NCBI RefSeq assembly: GCF_027172205.1
Contig: NC_070604.1
Coordinates: forward strand, 20,431,523-20,495,522
DNA: 64,000 bases
Direction: 5' to 3'
Source: Podarcis raffonei
Lineage: Eukaryota > Chordata > Lepidosauria > Squamata > Lacertidae
Below, one piece after another: positions 17,495 to 28,745 of this stretch. The notes under the pieces were generated by a model. The model saw only the letters and a program-made list of their open reading frames with translations. It had not been told where the DNA came from and ran no database searches. Each line of letters starts with the position of its first letter. Within the stretch, counting starts at the first letter, position 1. The position numbers and the translations under genes are program-made.

Positions 17495-18025
17495 TTTGGT
17501 CTTGGGAGAAAAGCAATGACAAACCTAGACAGCATCTTAAAAAGCAGAGACATCACCTTGCCGACAAAGGTCCGTATAGTTAAAGCTATGGTTTTCCCAG
17601 CAGTGATGTATGGAAGTGAGAGCTGGACCATAAAGAAGGCTGATCGCTGAAGAATTGATGCTTTTGAATTATGGTGCTGGAGGAGACTCTTGAGAGTCCC
17701 ATGGACTGCAAGAAGATCAAACCTATACATTCTGAAGGAAGTCAGCCCTGGGTGCTCACTGGAAGGACAGATCCTGAAGCTGAGGCTCCAATACTTTGGC
17801 CACCTCATGAGAAGAGAAGACTCCCTGGAAAAGACCCTGATGTTGGGAAAGATGGAGGGCACAAGGAGAAGGGGACGACAGAGGACGAGATGGTTGGACA
17901 GTATTCTCGAAGCTACAAACATGAGTCTGACCAAACTGCGGGAGGCAGTGGAAGACAGGATTGGCTGGCGTGCTCTGGTCCATGGGGTCACGAAGAGTCG
18001 GACACGACTAAACAACAACAAGAAG
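17495..18025 (+). mobile_element. BovB (RTE) LINE, 3' fragment
   Basis: Contains the end of the BovB ORF: LQYFGHLMRREDSLEKTLML then GKMEGTRRRGRQRTRWLDSI, finishing GVTKSRTRLNNNK. This closely matches the BovB tail known from cattle. Upstream bases (AAAAAGCAGAGACATCACC) are also typical BovB. The copy is truncated at its 5' end, and a stop codon is visible in the part before 17650 (GATCGCTGA), so it is inactive. It lies between the two CpG-rich promoters. Confidence 0.93.
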
Positions 18026-19049
18026 GCATGAATTAATTCGCATGCATCACAACCCTATGCACACCTGCTAGAAAAATAATCCCCACTTTGTTCAATGGGA
18101 CTGAACCCCAAGGTAACTGTGTATATTTATTGTAAAGGACTGCAGCCTCAAATGGAGATTTAAAATGATCGCCATGAGCCTCAATAACCAACAGGCTGAG
18201 GTAGGGTATTTGGTGGGTCTAAAAATGCAAGTTTACTGCTCGTTGCAAGAGATCCTATGCTCATTCCAAATTTACATTTTAGAGTGGGAGGGGGAACCAT
18301 TTCCTCTTTTCAATAGAAGCTCTTTGCCCTCCAGCATTTGCTAAATCGGTAGTAAGAAAGCACCATTGTTGGTGAAAGGGGTAATGCATGGAAGGTCCTG
18401 GAAGTATAGTCGGCCGTTCAAAGACCCTGGTGCATGTTCCCCCCTCTTTTTTGTTTCACCAGTGGTTTTTCCCGATCTCTTCTAGGGAGAGAGGGAAGCC
18501 CAGGAAGCGCCATTCGTTTTGTGTGCCTTAACAGGAAGAGAAGTTCACGCCTATCCTGATCTGCGAGATAAGGCAGGTGAGCGGATGCATGGGCGGTTAA
18601 GCCGAAAATGGTGGAGGGAGGCTTCAGTTCGAAGTGAAGCCACTGGGTTTGCAGCCCAGAGCCTGCCATGGCTTTTAAGGCTTGCTCGGCAAAGATTTCT
18701 AGCACGTGGCTGATTGCAGCCTTATTCTACTATTGCAGCGCAGTGGCGCTTAGAAGTGGGTTAGATTGGTGAATCATGCAGTCAGTCATATCCTTTTTTC
18801 TATTGCGCTTTTGCTGTCCTTTGGTGTGATGTCACTTAAGCTACGGCTATAATATATTCGAGTTGACCCGGGAGTAAACTTCGACTACTTTCTGGATAAA
18901 CACGTGTAGAGGCTCAATAAATCCAGGAACTAGAAAGTTTGGCTTTAAAGCGTTTGCAGAATAAAGCCATTAGCTGCTGTTGGTGAAAAAGTCTCCAGTC
19001 CCATTTGGCTGTTAAGTTTCTGAGTAAGGTGCACTGAATTAACACCGGT

Positions 19050-19680
19050 GCTTTTCATTTTCCCGCCTTCGGCGCCAGCGCATGCGCACTCTTAAGGCTT
19101 CTGTCTTTTTGAGATTTCCTTCCTCTCCACCCCCCGCTTTTTGCAAGGCGGTTGAGGAGCGAAGGCGGAGACCGCGGTGGCGGCAACGCGCCTGCGCGCA
19201 ACACTGTTCGGTTCCCTTCGCGTCGTCACTAACTCGGTTGGACCCTAGGGGAGAAAAGACTCGAAAAGCACCACTCTTCCGGTCGGTCCGTGTTTTAAAT
19301 AGCTGCCATATGAGGGGCGGAGGAGGTTACTTGCTGCGTCTGCCCTCCCCCCTCTTCCGTTTGTAATCCGGAAGTGTCGGCTGCCGCTGTTGTTGTTTTC
19401 AGCCTGACCCTCAAACTCCAGCGCGACTAGTTATGCGCCTGCGCGGCTGCCCCGAGAGCGGAAGAGCAGGAGAACAGCGAAGACGGGCAGAGAGGGCGGG
19501 GGGAGCTGGGAGGTCAGGAGAGGCGAAGTCGGCAGTTATTATGCTGCGCCGGATCCTGACCTTACTCGCTCATCCTTGTTTTCTCCCCAGCAGCGGCCCC
19601 GGAACCGTCAGGAGCGGCAACATGTTCTACGCGGTGCGGAAGGGCAGGAGGACCGGCGTGTATCGCACCTGGTAAGCGAA
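19050..19680. promoter_or_regulatory. CpG-rich RNASEH1 promoter with NRF1-, E2F- and ETS-like sites
   Basis: CG-dense block ending in exon 1. NRF1-like GCGCATGCGCA lies at 19078-19088, with related GCGCCTGCGCGCA at 19188-19200 and TGCGCCTGCGCGG at about 19434-19446. An E2F-like TTTCCCGCC lies near 19059-19067 and an ETS/GABPA-like CCGGAAGTG at 19368-19376. NRF1 and GABPA drive many nuclear genes for mitochondrial functions, which fits an enzyme imported for mtDNA replication. Binding is inferred. Confidence 0.65.
19541..19671 (+). CDS. RNASEH1: RNASEH1 exon 1: leader and two starts
   Basis: The ATG at 19541 (A at -3) opens an arginine- and leucine-rich leader, [15 protein letters not shown] second in-frame ATG at 19622 in good context (AAC before it) begins MFYAVRKG, 27 codons later. 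Human RNASEH1 uses Met1 for mitochondria and Met27 for the nucleus. The exon ends inside the TGG of RTW at a TG|GTAAGC donor. Confidence 0.93.
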
Positions 19681-22600
19681 GCCACACCTGGAGTGGCCAA
19701 TCTCTCTTCTCCCTAGGGCCTAAAAGCTTCGTATTCCTCCCAGTCTGGAAGGGACCCCGAGGGTCATTGCTCCACCTCCCCCCCCCATGCAGGATTTTTT
19801 TTTCTTTTTAGTAAAAAAAAAGTTGTATTAATTTTTTTTCTTGATTTACAAGAGCGTGTGCGTTGTCTCTCAATAATATTAATTAATAACAGATGTAACT
19901 GATCTGTCGAAAGTACAGAGAGAATCAAATTTATGCAATAATAATAATTTTTATTTATACCCCGCCCTCCCCAGCCAAGGCTGGGGTCAGGGTGGCTAAC
20001 AAGCAATAATAAAAACAAGTTGAATGAATACAACTTAAAAACAAGATTAAAATACAACATTAAAATATTGAAACATTTAAATATTAAAATGCAGCCTCAT
20101 CACAGGAGAAAGGAAAAGTGGTACGTCTGGATACGAACGGGATCCGTTCCGGAGCCCCGTTCGCATCCTGAAGTAAACGTAGCACGCAACTGCGGGGGTC
20201 GCGTTTCGCTGCTTATGCGCATGACGTCATTGTGAGCATATGCGCGAGCGGCGGAACCCAGAAGTAACGCGCTCCATTACTTCCGGGTCGCCACAGAGCG
20301 CAACCCAAAAATACTTAACTTGAAGCTACTTCAACCCGAGGTATGACTGTACCTATATCCGTGTTGCATAGCTGCCCAATGCAGAGCTCAAACCCACAAC
20401 CCTGAGATTAAGAGAGTTTTGTTCTCTACCCACTGAGCCTGTACCAAAGAGCTCAAGGCAGCAAACATCTCTCACTCCCCCTTTTTTAATAAAAAAAGAA
20501 CCCATTCTCCTAACAACCCTGTCAGGTGGTGGTACTGAGAGCAGGTGTCTGGCTCCGGGCGAGCTTCATAACTATGTAGAATTTAACCCAAATCTTCCTC
20601 ACACTAGTTCAATGCTCTTAGTTCTGTGGGGCTTTGCATTTAAGTTACTTTAGAAACAAAAATTGGTTAGATTTATGTAATGTTTCCAGGCCCCAAAGTG
20701 GCTTGCATAGCCTGCCCCGACGTTTCTCCTTTGAAGGGCTAAAACTATGGTGGATTATTGAGGTTGGGAAACTTTCCTTCCAAGAACTGTGTGAGGATTG
20801 CCCTTCAGCTGATATAGGGGAAAGCTTTGTGTCCCCAGATTTGCTTCAATGAAGAGTAGGTGGCATTGGAGATAACACATTTATTTTTTTAAAATAATAA
20901 TAATAATAGCTTTATGTTTTTATAGGGAGGAATGTAAAGAACAAGTTGACAAATATAAATATGCTAGCTTCAAGAAGTTTTCAACAGAGGAAGATGCTTG
21001 GGACTTCGTAAATGATGGATCAACAGGTACATTTTGTCATTCAAGTGGTAAGCACTCTGTAAAGGGTTGGTGCTTGGCAGAAATTTTAAGAGTAGCCTTC
21101 TGGTAATTAGTGTGGGCGTGCTAAATGCTTCCCGCAGAAAGCTTGATATACTTGTCACTGGTCGGCTGTATTTCCAGATGGCACAGGCTGAGTTCTCAGT
21201 TCTGGGATGTTTTTTTATGTAGGCTAATTGCTCCACCGAAGATTTAGGATCTGGCTTGGTTTTAAGTGAAAGTGGTGGATTTGCATTAATAGCGGTGAGA
21301 AGTTACAGCTGAAAGAAGGGAAAGTCTAGACCCTTGCATATCTCATTTTGCAGTAGATCAGAGGTGGGGAAAATATGGCTTTCCAGATGTTGGACTACAA
21401 CTCAAACCATCCCTGTCATGCTGTCTGGGGCTGATGCAAGTTTGAGTCCATCAACATCTGAAAGGCATCAGATAAGGGGCCTGAAAGACCTTGTAAGTAA
21501 AATAATTTCTTTGCTTTATGAGAGTGTTCAAGATTTTTAGATAGTGTACTGCTTGACTAACTATTGAAGATGGTTACATTCCCGTGGGCTACTTTAGAAA
21601 GCTAGGAAATGAAGACTACATTCTGTTGCTTACTTCCTTGGGAATGGGTCCTGCTGAACTCAGTGGGACTTATTTTTGAGGAAACATGTAAGATCAAATT
21701 GCAGTTTCGATAAACCTACAGTTGCATTGGAGCTTGGGCCACGTGACTTTTGTATGCAGATCATCTAGCACAGGAAGGACTTGTACTGGCAATTGCTTTG
21801 TCACATAATACAATGTGTTCCCTTTAAACTAGGCACACTGGCAGGGGATGCAGGACATGCAGATGCATCACAACCTAATGACCCAGCGGTTGTTACAGAA
21901 GGTGCTCCTCATACTTGTCTTGGTGTTTGTAGTGCTGTAGCAGATGCATAATGCGCCAGGCTGCACACCTCTCTGCTTTCATTCTGGAGCTTTTCTAATG
22001 TGCTTTGCATTACTAAACTGCAACCTGGCTGTCTCTCATTCTTGCTCAGTGTGGTATTTGCCAGAAAGAGAGATTCAGTGTTTCAGTGCCACCGCTGGAT
22101 TGCTTTCGCCCAGGATACTGGTTTAGTGCTTCCACATATTTCTGTTGGTGGCTGAATGTCATGGACTGAGTGCTTGGAGAAGGGACATAGAAAGAGTTGG
22201 GAGTATAAAAATAAGCAAGTGCTTCAGATAGCTCAGGACAAATTACAGATTCATGAAAATATTCCCCAGGTTTTGTTGTAAGTTTTGTATACAAAACTTA
22301 CTTGATTATGGCAATTTGTTAGACTTGTTAGTCATTTGGTACTCAAAGGTCTCCAAGCAACTTAACACAAGGTACATTACACCAAACAATGGAAGAGTTA
22401 CATTAAATGTGTTACTTGGTTGAGAATCCAGAGTATCACGTGAGCACAAATAGGGCATTCCTTTATGGTACATTTGAGACGCTGGCACACTGTTCAAGAG
22501 TTCTCAATGGTTGCCTATCTGTATAGTAGGCAATACAGATCTACATAAGCCACTCACAACTTGTAACGCGTATCTAATATGTGGAAAAACTACCGTGTCC

Positions 22601-25600
22601 TAATTGTTTTGTAGTAGATACAGCTAAGTAGTTCTAGAAATTGCCAGTGGATTTCCATGAGCTCATCTTTTGTGTGGATCTGTGCTGCTCTCCATTTAAT
22701 CACTGAAAGCATACTTCTACAAGTTAGCACTGCTCACTCTTTAGCCTTGTAGTATATCCCTTATTGTGTCTCTCTCTGTGTGTTGTTACGCGTTTTTCTG
22801 CAGTCCTGCTCACAGTTAATTCATGAGTTAATTTCTAATTACTTTAGAGGGACTTCATTTATGTGATTGTGGGTGTATAAGGTTCTTGAACACGAATATT
22901 ATACTTTCAATGTGATTTTTTATTTTTTGCATTTCGTTTCTTCTACGGTTTCGATAATGCAGCTTATGAAAGACCAAGAAATAATAGGTTCAAGGGTAAG
23001 AAGACAACATCGTGGTCAGATTATAGTTCATACAAGAAACCATATGAACAGCCCTCAGAGAACCAACGTGAGAGAAAGCGTGTAAAATATACCGAAGTAC
23101 CTTACACACCTCCCGAACGCAAAGATGAATTCTCATATATGGGTAAGTGCCTTTATTGTAGCAGGTGACTAAACAATGTTGTTTCCTTAAAAATTTTAAA
23201 TAGAGCTTTTAAGCTGTTGTTATTTATTAAATTTGTACACCGCCCTTCTATCCAGTTTACAACATAAAAAATATAAGATAACAAACCCCCAAATACCTAA
23301 GAAAAACAAGAGGAAAAAAGAAAACCAATAGCGCTCTCCCTACCCCATTGGAAGTTCTTTGCATATATTTAATTAATACGCAAAAGAGCTTTGCAGTCTT
23401 CTTACTCTTGGAAATGCACAAGTCACTCCTATTGAAATTGACTTAGCTGTTGCCTAGTGAGTTATGACACAATCCAAACCCTCTTTGCTGGAGGGTGGTT
23501 AGGTGGAGGTGTCCCTGTCAACCTGCAAGCAGAAGTGCCACTAGTGGGTTTCATATCAGCGGTAGCCAATAGAAATTGCTGGAACGTGTATTCCAAGGGA
23601 AGGATTTCACCTGCCCAGGATCCCTTGAGTTGCACCCACTGTTGTTACATGACTGCTTTGGGCCCACTTGCTGGTGCAGTGATTTGCTTCCCCCATGACC
23701 TTCCACTCCCGCTGTTGTGTGAAGCAAGTTTGTGGATTCAGCAGTGGCCCCAGCACTAAACCAGAGTAGTCCAGGTTTTGAACTGCACCATTAGTGGCTG
23801 TACAGAGTTTGGAATCCAGGTCTTAACACATTGACCGATAACAATTTTTACACTTGAGAGCTTTTCCAGTACAGTCGAACCTCTGGTTATGTAAACTTTA
23901 GCATGTGCGCGCAGCATACCCGGAAGTATTTTGCCAGGTTTCGCCCTGCGCACATGCGCAGAAGTGGTCATCAGGTTGCGGAAACCTTGGGATTTGACCA
24001 GACCTCCGGAATGGATCCCATCTGCAACCGGAGGTACCACTGTACTGAATTAGGGATATATGAATGCCTCCATTTAAAGAAGAGAGATCTACTTCACAGT
24101 TCAAAGTAATGTACAGACATTCTGTGTGGAGCTCTTACATAGTTTGCATAGGATTTTATATTTGATTATATCCCATTTATCCTCTGCTTAAGCTACTGCA
24201 GATTTCTGTACTATATATAATAAGTCACAAACTTGTGTAATAGGTTCTAGTAGATGGTGACCCTTAGTATAATAAATCACTTTATACCTCCTGGTAAATA
24301 GGTGAAATAACTCTTTGATGGAGTCAAAGACCCATGGGAGACAAATGTTTTAAAACTTGTGTTTTTTATCTTTTTATTCTGTGAACCTCCCTGAGATCTT
24401 GTGATGAATAAATCGAATAAATAACAATAATGTTAACGTGACATACAGCTATTTTGGTAGCTCACCATCTTTTTCTGAATACAATAATTCAAAACAAAGT
24501 GGCTCAGTTGTGCTATGTCCCTTGAAAGCCAGTCTGCATTGGGAACAGCACATGGCTTGTTTGTATGGGTTTTTTTTTTTTACTCATTGTTCTAAAATAT
24601 GTCCTGTGTGTATTTTTGTGGGAACCTCAATAAGATTTTAATTTGGCAGTAGTATGTTGGGTTGTCCTGATCACCTTTCTTAAATATCAGAACTAAAATA
24701 CTTGACGTCCATCCAGCTGGCAATATTCCTGCTGAATTAATTGTCCCATTTGCATTTGTAGGAGATTATGCAGTTGTTTATACTGATGGGTGTTGCTCAA
24801 GTAATGGGCGCCGTAAAGCCCGTGCTGGAACTGGTGTCTATTGGGGACCCGATCATCCTTTGTAAGTAAGAAATGAGTGGTCCAATAACTTGCTATAAAA
24901 ACCATTCTAATAATTCTTATATTTTTTTTGGCGGTGATCCCTATTGTTGTTTGCATCTGGACATGGTATTTTCCATCCTTCAACTAATACTATTTTCAGA
25001 AGAAACCTTTGGCTAGATTGTGGACCCGCTTGATCCAATCTTCTGGCTCTTGTGAAGAGTTGCAGGTTCCTGGCCTCATCCACTCGGCCAGGTGAATCCA
25101 GTCCAAGCATAGTTTCATTGGTTGTAGACTGCAGGCTGTAAGAAGAAGAAAAAGTGTGCATGGCCACTGTCCACTGCTTTCCTAAGCAACAAAGAGGAGC
25201 CTGAGTCAGCCTCATGGTGCCGTCTTGATATATCCCTTTTCTTCTGTTTTGAAGGAGTTCATGCTTCTTCAGATGGATAAAATGGCCACCTCCTTGCCCA
25301 CCAAAGCAAATGTCCAGAAACCAGACTGGTAGGAAGTCACATTATGGAGGCTAGCACAGTGGTGTCCAAAATAGCTGCTGAGATGTCCCTGGCAGAAGCA
25401 ATTAATGCCAGGAGCATCTGTCAGAATTCGCTTCCAAAGCATTCAGTATAATGTGTCTTCCTATCCAGCTGAAGATCTTCAGGGCTTGTGATATGTAGAG
25501 GGAAAGTATGGCCTCTGTCATTTGTCCAGGTGGATGGTCAGAGTTGGAGCAATTTGTTGTCTACCAATCCTGTCCTTTCCGTGGTCACATTTGAAGGAAA

Positions 25601-28600
25601 TGGCTCGTTTGATGAATGTGTGTACCAAAGGAAAGTAGTGACTGCTAAAAAAATAATAATAATACATGGCCATCTTCCCAGGGGCTTTCTCTAAATCATT
25701 CAGAATCAAGAGCACTAGCCATTCATCACATCTTGCACTGGCAGCCTTGAAAGCATGAGAAGCCCTTCAAACCTTCCAGTTGCTCTTGGGGGAAATGTGA
25801 GATCTGGTAGTGGCCTACTTGGCTCCCTACTTTCCTCTCAAAGTGGAGCAATAAGAGGTCTGCCTGACTGAATAACATAAAACATAACACTTTAAAATAG
25901 CAAGGATTGGATTTCCATTCCCAGGAGGTGCTTTCGGCCTTTCTACTTAATCCCTCAATGCCATAGTTCCTCAGCCCATCTCACTCAACAGGGTTTCCTA
26001 ACCCTTGGATGGGTTTTTGGCAGGGGCTGTTGGGGACAGGCGGACCATAGCCTTCCTCTGGCATTTATTTTAATCCAATATGAGCAATTCAGGCAGAAAC
26101 AAACATGGCGTAGCACTAAATTTGAAAATCTGTGGTTTGAAGGAAGAACAATATTGGTTTTCCTATTCTTATAAACATGCAGACTGTCTTTCAGGTCACA
26201 GATATATTTTGATCCCTATATTAGCCTTGAAATGTTTCATGCATGAGAAAAATTACTTGAATGTTGTATGTATTTTGTACTCCTACAGAAATAGTAGTGA
26301 AAGACTTCCTGGGCGGCAGACTAATCAAAGGGCTGAAATACATGTAAGTTAAATGGAACACAGAATTGGCACAATTGAGTGCTTGAGCCTTTTAGTTTTA
26401 ATGGAAATGCACGTCTGTTTCAAGGGGGGAACTGCATGGATATATATATAGAGAGAGCGTAGTTTGGAGAAATTGAAAGAACAATTAAAAAAGTTATCTC
26501 ATAAATCCTAACAAGAGATTGCATGATTGATAGGCTAGTGACGCAGAATAATTATGTAGCTATTATGAAAATTCATAAAACCTAGTTAAGTAATTGGCCA
26601 TGGCGTCCCCCCTCCCCAATTGTCTTTAACATAATTTGCATCAACTTCTGGACGAACAGTGCTAGAATTGCATTACATTGCTTTTGTGTTACAATTTTGA
26701 AACTTGGCATCAGTATTGATGGTTCAGCTTCCTTTCTGCTGAGTTGTGTATTCTAAATGTTTTCCGTAGGCAGCTTGCAAAGCAATAGAGCAAGCCAAGA
26801 GTCAAAATATCAATAAACTGGCAATCTATACTGACAGCAAGTTCACCATCGAAGGTAAGTCATTGTGTATTGGGAATAAGTAATAAGGCAAGAAGCATGT
26901 GAAATGGCCTTCTGAAAGGAAAATAAGTTTGTGCAGGGCATGGAACTTTGTATTTTGATTATTTACCAGACGCTTCCAGCACCTTTCTGGGAGACCAGAG
27001 TTCTAGTCCCACTTGGCCATGAAGCTCACAGAGTGACCTTGGGCCAGTCACATTCTCTTGGTCTAACCTACCTCACAGCATTGCATGGATAAAATGGAGA
27101 GTGAGGGGAGAACTATGTGTACAATCTTGTGCTCTTTGGGGAAAAGGTGGGCTAGAAATAAATAACTTTCCAATGATCAAGACCTAGGAAGTTAGCATGA
27201 AATATATAATGAATGTTTGCTTTTGATGTTTAAGTAGATCCTGGTGGTAAGCAGGCATGTGAATGAGTGTTGGGTGTTTTTCTATTAAAAGCGGCTTGGG
27301 AAGGGTTTACATTGAAAGCTAACAAATGCTGCTCTGCGGAGAATACTTAATCTACTTAATCAATAGTAGAATTATGGCCAAGGGAGGCTGTTCTCCATAT
27401 ACTGTTTCTTTTCCAGCCAACCCCCAGTCCCAAGATTTACCAGCCAACATTGCCTTTCTGGATTTATCCTCTTTCAACTTGGATGCATTTGTTCTCAAGC
27501 TAGGGACTGGCATTTCCTATGTTTAAAACCCATATTGGCAGGGATCCAACAAACCTGATAAATAAATACCCATATATACCCAGAAGGTGACTTCCTTCTC
27601 AAAAGCAAAGGTTAGAAGTGTGTTGGTAACTCTAGAATCCACATCGGGTTTTAACTTTTTATTTCGAGAGAGACCTGAACATCTGCAGATGTTACCCGCT
27701 ATCTACGCTTGAAGTGGGTCCCTGTCCACAAATGACCCCTTCCAGATCTGGACTTCAGCTTCTACTTACGGCAGACAAGACCAGCTATAAGCTGACCGGT
27801 GCTTAAAATGGTGGTCCCAAAGGCCAAATGGAATATTCATTACTTACAATGGGCTGCAAATTTATTACAGCAAACATTCAGTGCCTGCCTAGACCTGGCT
27901 TGGATTCACCGCCATGTGCACTTCTTTGAACAACACAACTGGATGGCATTTTGCAGATGTGCGGTAGAATCCGAGGACAATTTCAGCAGTCCTTTAAAAA
28001 AGTCACGATTCAACAGATGCATCTTATTCTTACATAGGTATGACAAGCTGGGTTAAAAACTGGAAGAAGAATGATTGGAAAACATACAAAGGAACAGATG
28101 TAACAAACAGAGAGGACTTTGAAAGGCTTGCTAATCTTTCGGAAGGCATGGATATCCAGTGGGTAAGTTATGAGGTTTGAAAAGGCGGACTTCATAAATA
28201 GCAAGTGCATACTATTAAAAATGGATGTTAACAAAATAATGCAAGTAATTCTGTATAGTAATGGAAATGTGCAAGTGTTTGGTACTAGTCCAGGGGAAGG
28301 CCAGTGTTTTGTTACGTTTTGAATCAGAAAACAGCATTTTATTCTGACCCCGTGTACTTTTCTTCACCAGTTTTTTGGGGGGGAATTGAAATACAATGTT
28401 GCTTTCTAACTTTTTGGCGGGGGGGGGGGAGCTGGGGGAAAATGTCTTACCAACACGCTGCCTTAACAGTAGCATACCATTTGCATGTCTATTCCCTAGC
28501 TTTTGATAAAAACAAGAATTGAGTATTGGCATTTTTTAAGAGTCATTTTTGGCACTTTGAACTGAAAGCTGTCTCGTGAGATGTGGAGGGTGGGGAGATA

Positions 28601-28745
28601 GTCATAAAATGAAGATGGTTGTACAGTTGCAGTAACTGGTTCAATTTACTGTTAACAGAAACACGTTCCAGGTCATTCTGGCTTTGCTGGAAATGAAGCG
28701 GCTGATCGACTAGCAAAAAAAGGAGCTGGAAAGTCCTTGCCCTAG
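19541..28745 (+). CDS. RNASEH1: Ribonuclease H1, nine coding exons
   Basis: Cuts the RNA strand of RNA:DNA hybrids in the nucleus (R-loops) and in mitochondria, where it is needed for mtDNA replication. Exons: 19541-19671, 20926-21026, 21833-21901, 22963-23142, 24762-24861, 26289-26343, 26770-26854, 28038-28162, 28659-28745. They join in one open frame of 310 residues. Order: mitochondrial leader 1-27; hybrid-binding domain about 28-73 ([31 protein letters not shown]); linker to about 160; catalytic domain. Catalytic residues are D169 ([14 protein letters not shown]), E210 (NQRAEIH), D234 (IYTDS) and D298 (NEAADRL), with H288 in PGHSG. The spacings of 41, 24 and 64 equal those of human D145, E186, D210 and D274. 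Exon 3 is the least certain; without it the protein is 287 residues, close to human 286. Introns hold MITEs, a SINE and other repeats. Confidence 0.97.
19742..19796 (-). repeat. CR1 3' tail scrap, RNASEH1 intron 1
   Basis: TCTGGAAGGGACCCCGAGGG then TCATT, a decayed CR1 3' end. Confidence 0.5.
19935..20093 (-). repeat. LINE 3' tail, TTTATACCCCGCCC type, RNASEH1 intron 1
   Basis: AATAATAATTTTTATTTATA then CCCCGCCC, followed by AAAATACAACATTAAAATAT. This type recurs near 39895, 42885 and 43180. Confidence 0.55.
20117..20349. mobile_element. Diverged MITE of the same type, RNASEH1 intron 1
   Basis: Starts GTGGTACGTCTGGATACGAA and ends CCCGAGGTATGACTG then TA. The interior differs from the TTAACCTGAAG group and is CpG-rich, so it is a separate subfamily. 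Confidence 0.75.
20376..20450 (-). repeat. tRNA-headed SINE fragment, RNASEH1 intron 1
   Basis: GAGCTCAAACCCACAACCCT then GAGATTAAGAG and CACTGAGC are the antisense of a B box and A box like those at 42361-42478. Confidence 0.55.
20926..21026 (+). CDS. RNASEH1: RNASEH1 exon 2: rest of hybrid-binding domain
   Basis: Completes the split W, then reads [20 protein letters not shown] and [13 protein letters not shown]. The acceptor is TTTTTATAG. Two donors in the same phase lie 21 bases apart: CAG|GTACAT after 21026 and GTG|GTAAGC after 21047. The longer form would add seven codons. I chose the first because it has the better exon-side match. Confidence 0.88.
21360..21475. repeat. Foldback repeat relic, RNASEH1 intron 2
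   Basis: CCAGATGTTGGACTACAACTC and, in inverse, GAGTCCATCAACATCTG. Same family, decayed. Confidence 0.55.
21833..21901 (+). CDS. RNASEH1: RNASEH1 candidate exon 3 in the linker
   Basis: A 69-base open segment with acceptor TCCCTTTAAACTAG and a weak donor AAG|GTGCTC. Both ends are phase 1, so including or skipping it keeps the frame. It codes a small, polar, alanine-rich stretch ([19 protein letters not shown]) that fits a disordered linker. I do not recall this exon in human RNASEH1, so it may be sauropsid-specific or false. Confidence 0.5.
22963..23142 (+). CDS. RNASEH1: RNASEH1 exon 4: basic linker
   Basis: Phase-1 exon of 180 bases after the acceptor TCGATAATGCAG, ending FSYM then G at a strong GTAAGT donor. 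The linker is rich in K, R, Y and P ([16 protein letters not shown]). Human linker sequence differs, but its exon also ends FSYMG. Confidence 0.9.
23218..23335 (-). repeat. LINE 3' tail, RNASEH1 intron 4
   Basis: TTATTTATTAAATTTGTACA then CCGCCCTTCTATCCAG, a diverged copy of the same tail type. Confidence 0.5.
23872..24042. mobile_element. Short MITE of the same type, RNASEH1 intron 4
   Basis: CAGTCGAACCTCTGGTTATG to CCGGAGGTACCACTG, flanked by TA at 23870-23871 and 24043-24044. At 171 bases it is the shortest complete copy. Confidence 0.85.
24762..24861 (+). CDS. RNASEH1: RNASEH1 exon 5: first catalytic aspartate
   Basis: Codes [20 protein letters not shown] then [12 protein letters not shown]. 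It holds D169 and the tight turn that follows. The acceptor is TTTGTAG and the donor CCTTT|GTAAGT. Confidence 0.96.
24920..26040. other. RNASEH1 intron 5, unidentified sequence
   Basis: The stretch has fewer simple repeats than its surroundings, and short frames are scattered on both strands. It may be an old retroelement, but I cannot name it. Confidence 0.4.
26289..26343 (+). CDS. RNASEH1: RNASEH1 exon 6: catalytic glutamate
   Basis: A 55-base exon coding [18 protein letters not shown], with E210. The acceptor is TCCTACAG and the donor CAT|GTAAGT. Confidence 0.96.
26770..26854 (+). CDS. RNASEH1: RNASEH1 exon 7: second aspartate
   Basis: Codes [20 protein letters not shown] then TDSKFTIE, with D234. 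The donor GAAG|GTAAGT leaves phase 1. Confidence 0.96.
26955..27165 (+). mobile_element. tRNA-derived SINE, RNASEH1 intron 7
   Basis: GAGACCAGAGTTCTAGTCCC, AGTGACCTTGGGCCAGTCAC and CCTACCTCACAGCATTGC in the order of this SINE group. Confidence 0.7.
28038..28162 (+). CDS. RNASEH1: RNASEH1 exon 8: basic protrusion
   Basis: Reads [20 protein letters not shown] and ends GMDIQW. The W/K-rich start is the basic protrusion that helps grip the hybrid in animal RNase H1. Confidence 0.96.
28659..28745 (+). CDS. RNASEH1: RNASEH1 exon 9: last catalytic residues and stop
   Basis: Reads [20 protein letters not shown] then KGAGKSLP and TAG. It holds H288 and D298. The acceptor is GTTAACAG. Confidence 0.96.
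   Translation, partial: KHVPGHSGFAGNEAADRLAKKGAGKSLP

Noticed and set aside
17413-18021. 202-codon minus-strand open frame
   Set aside because: It is the antisense of the BovB fragment.
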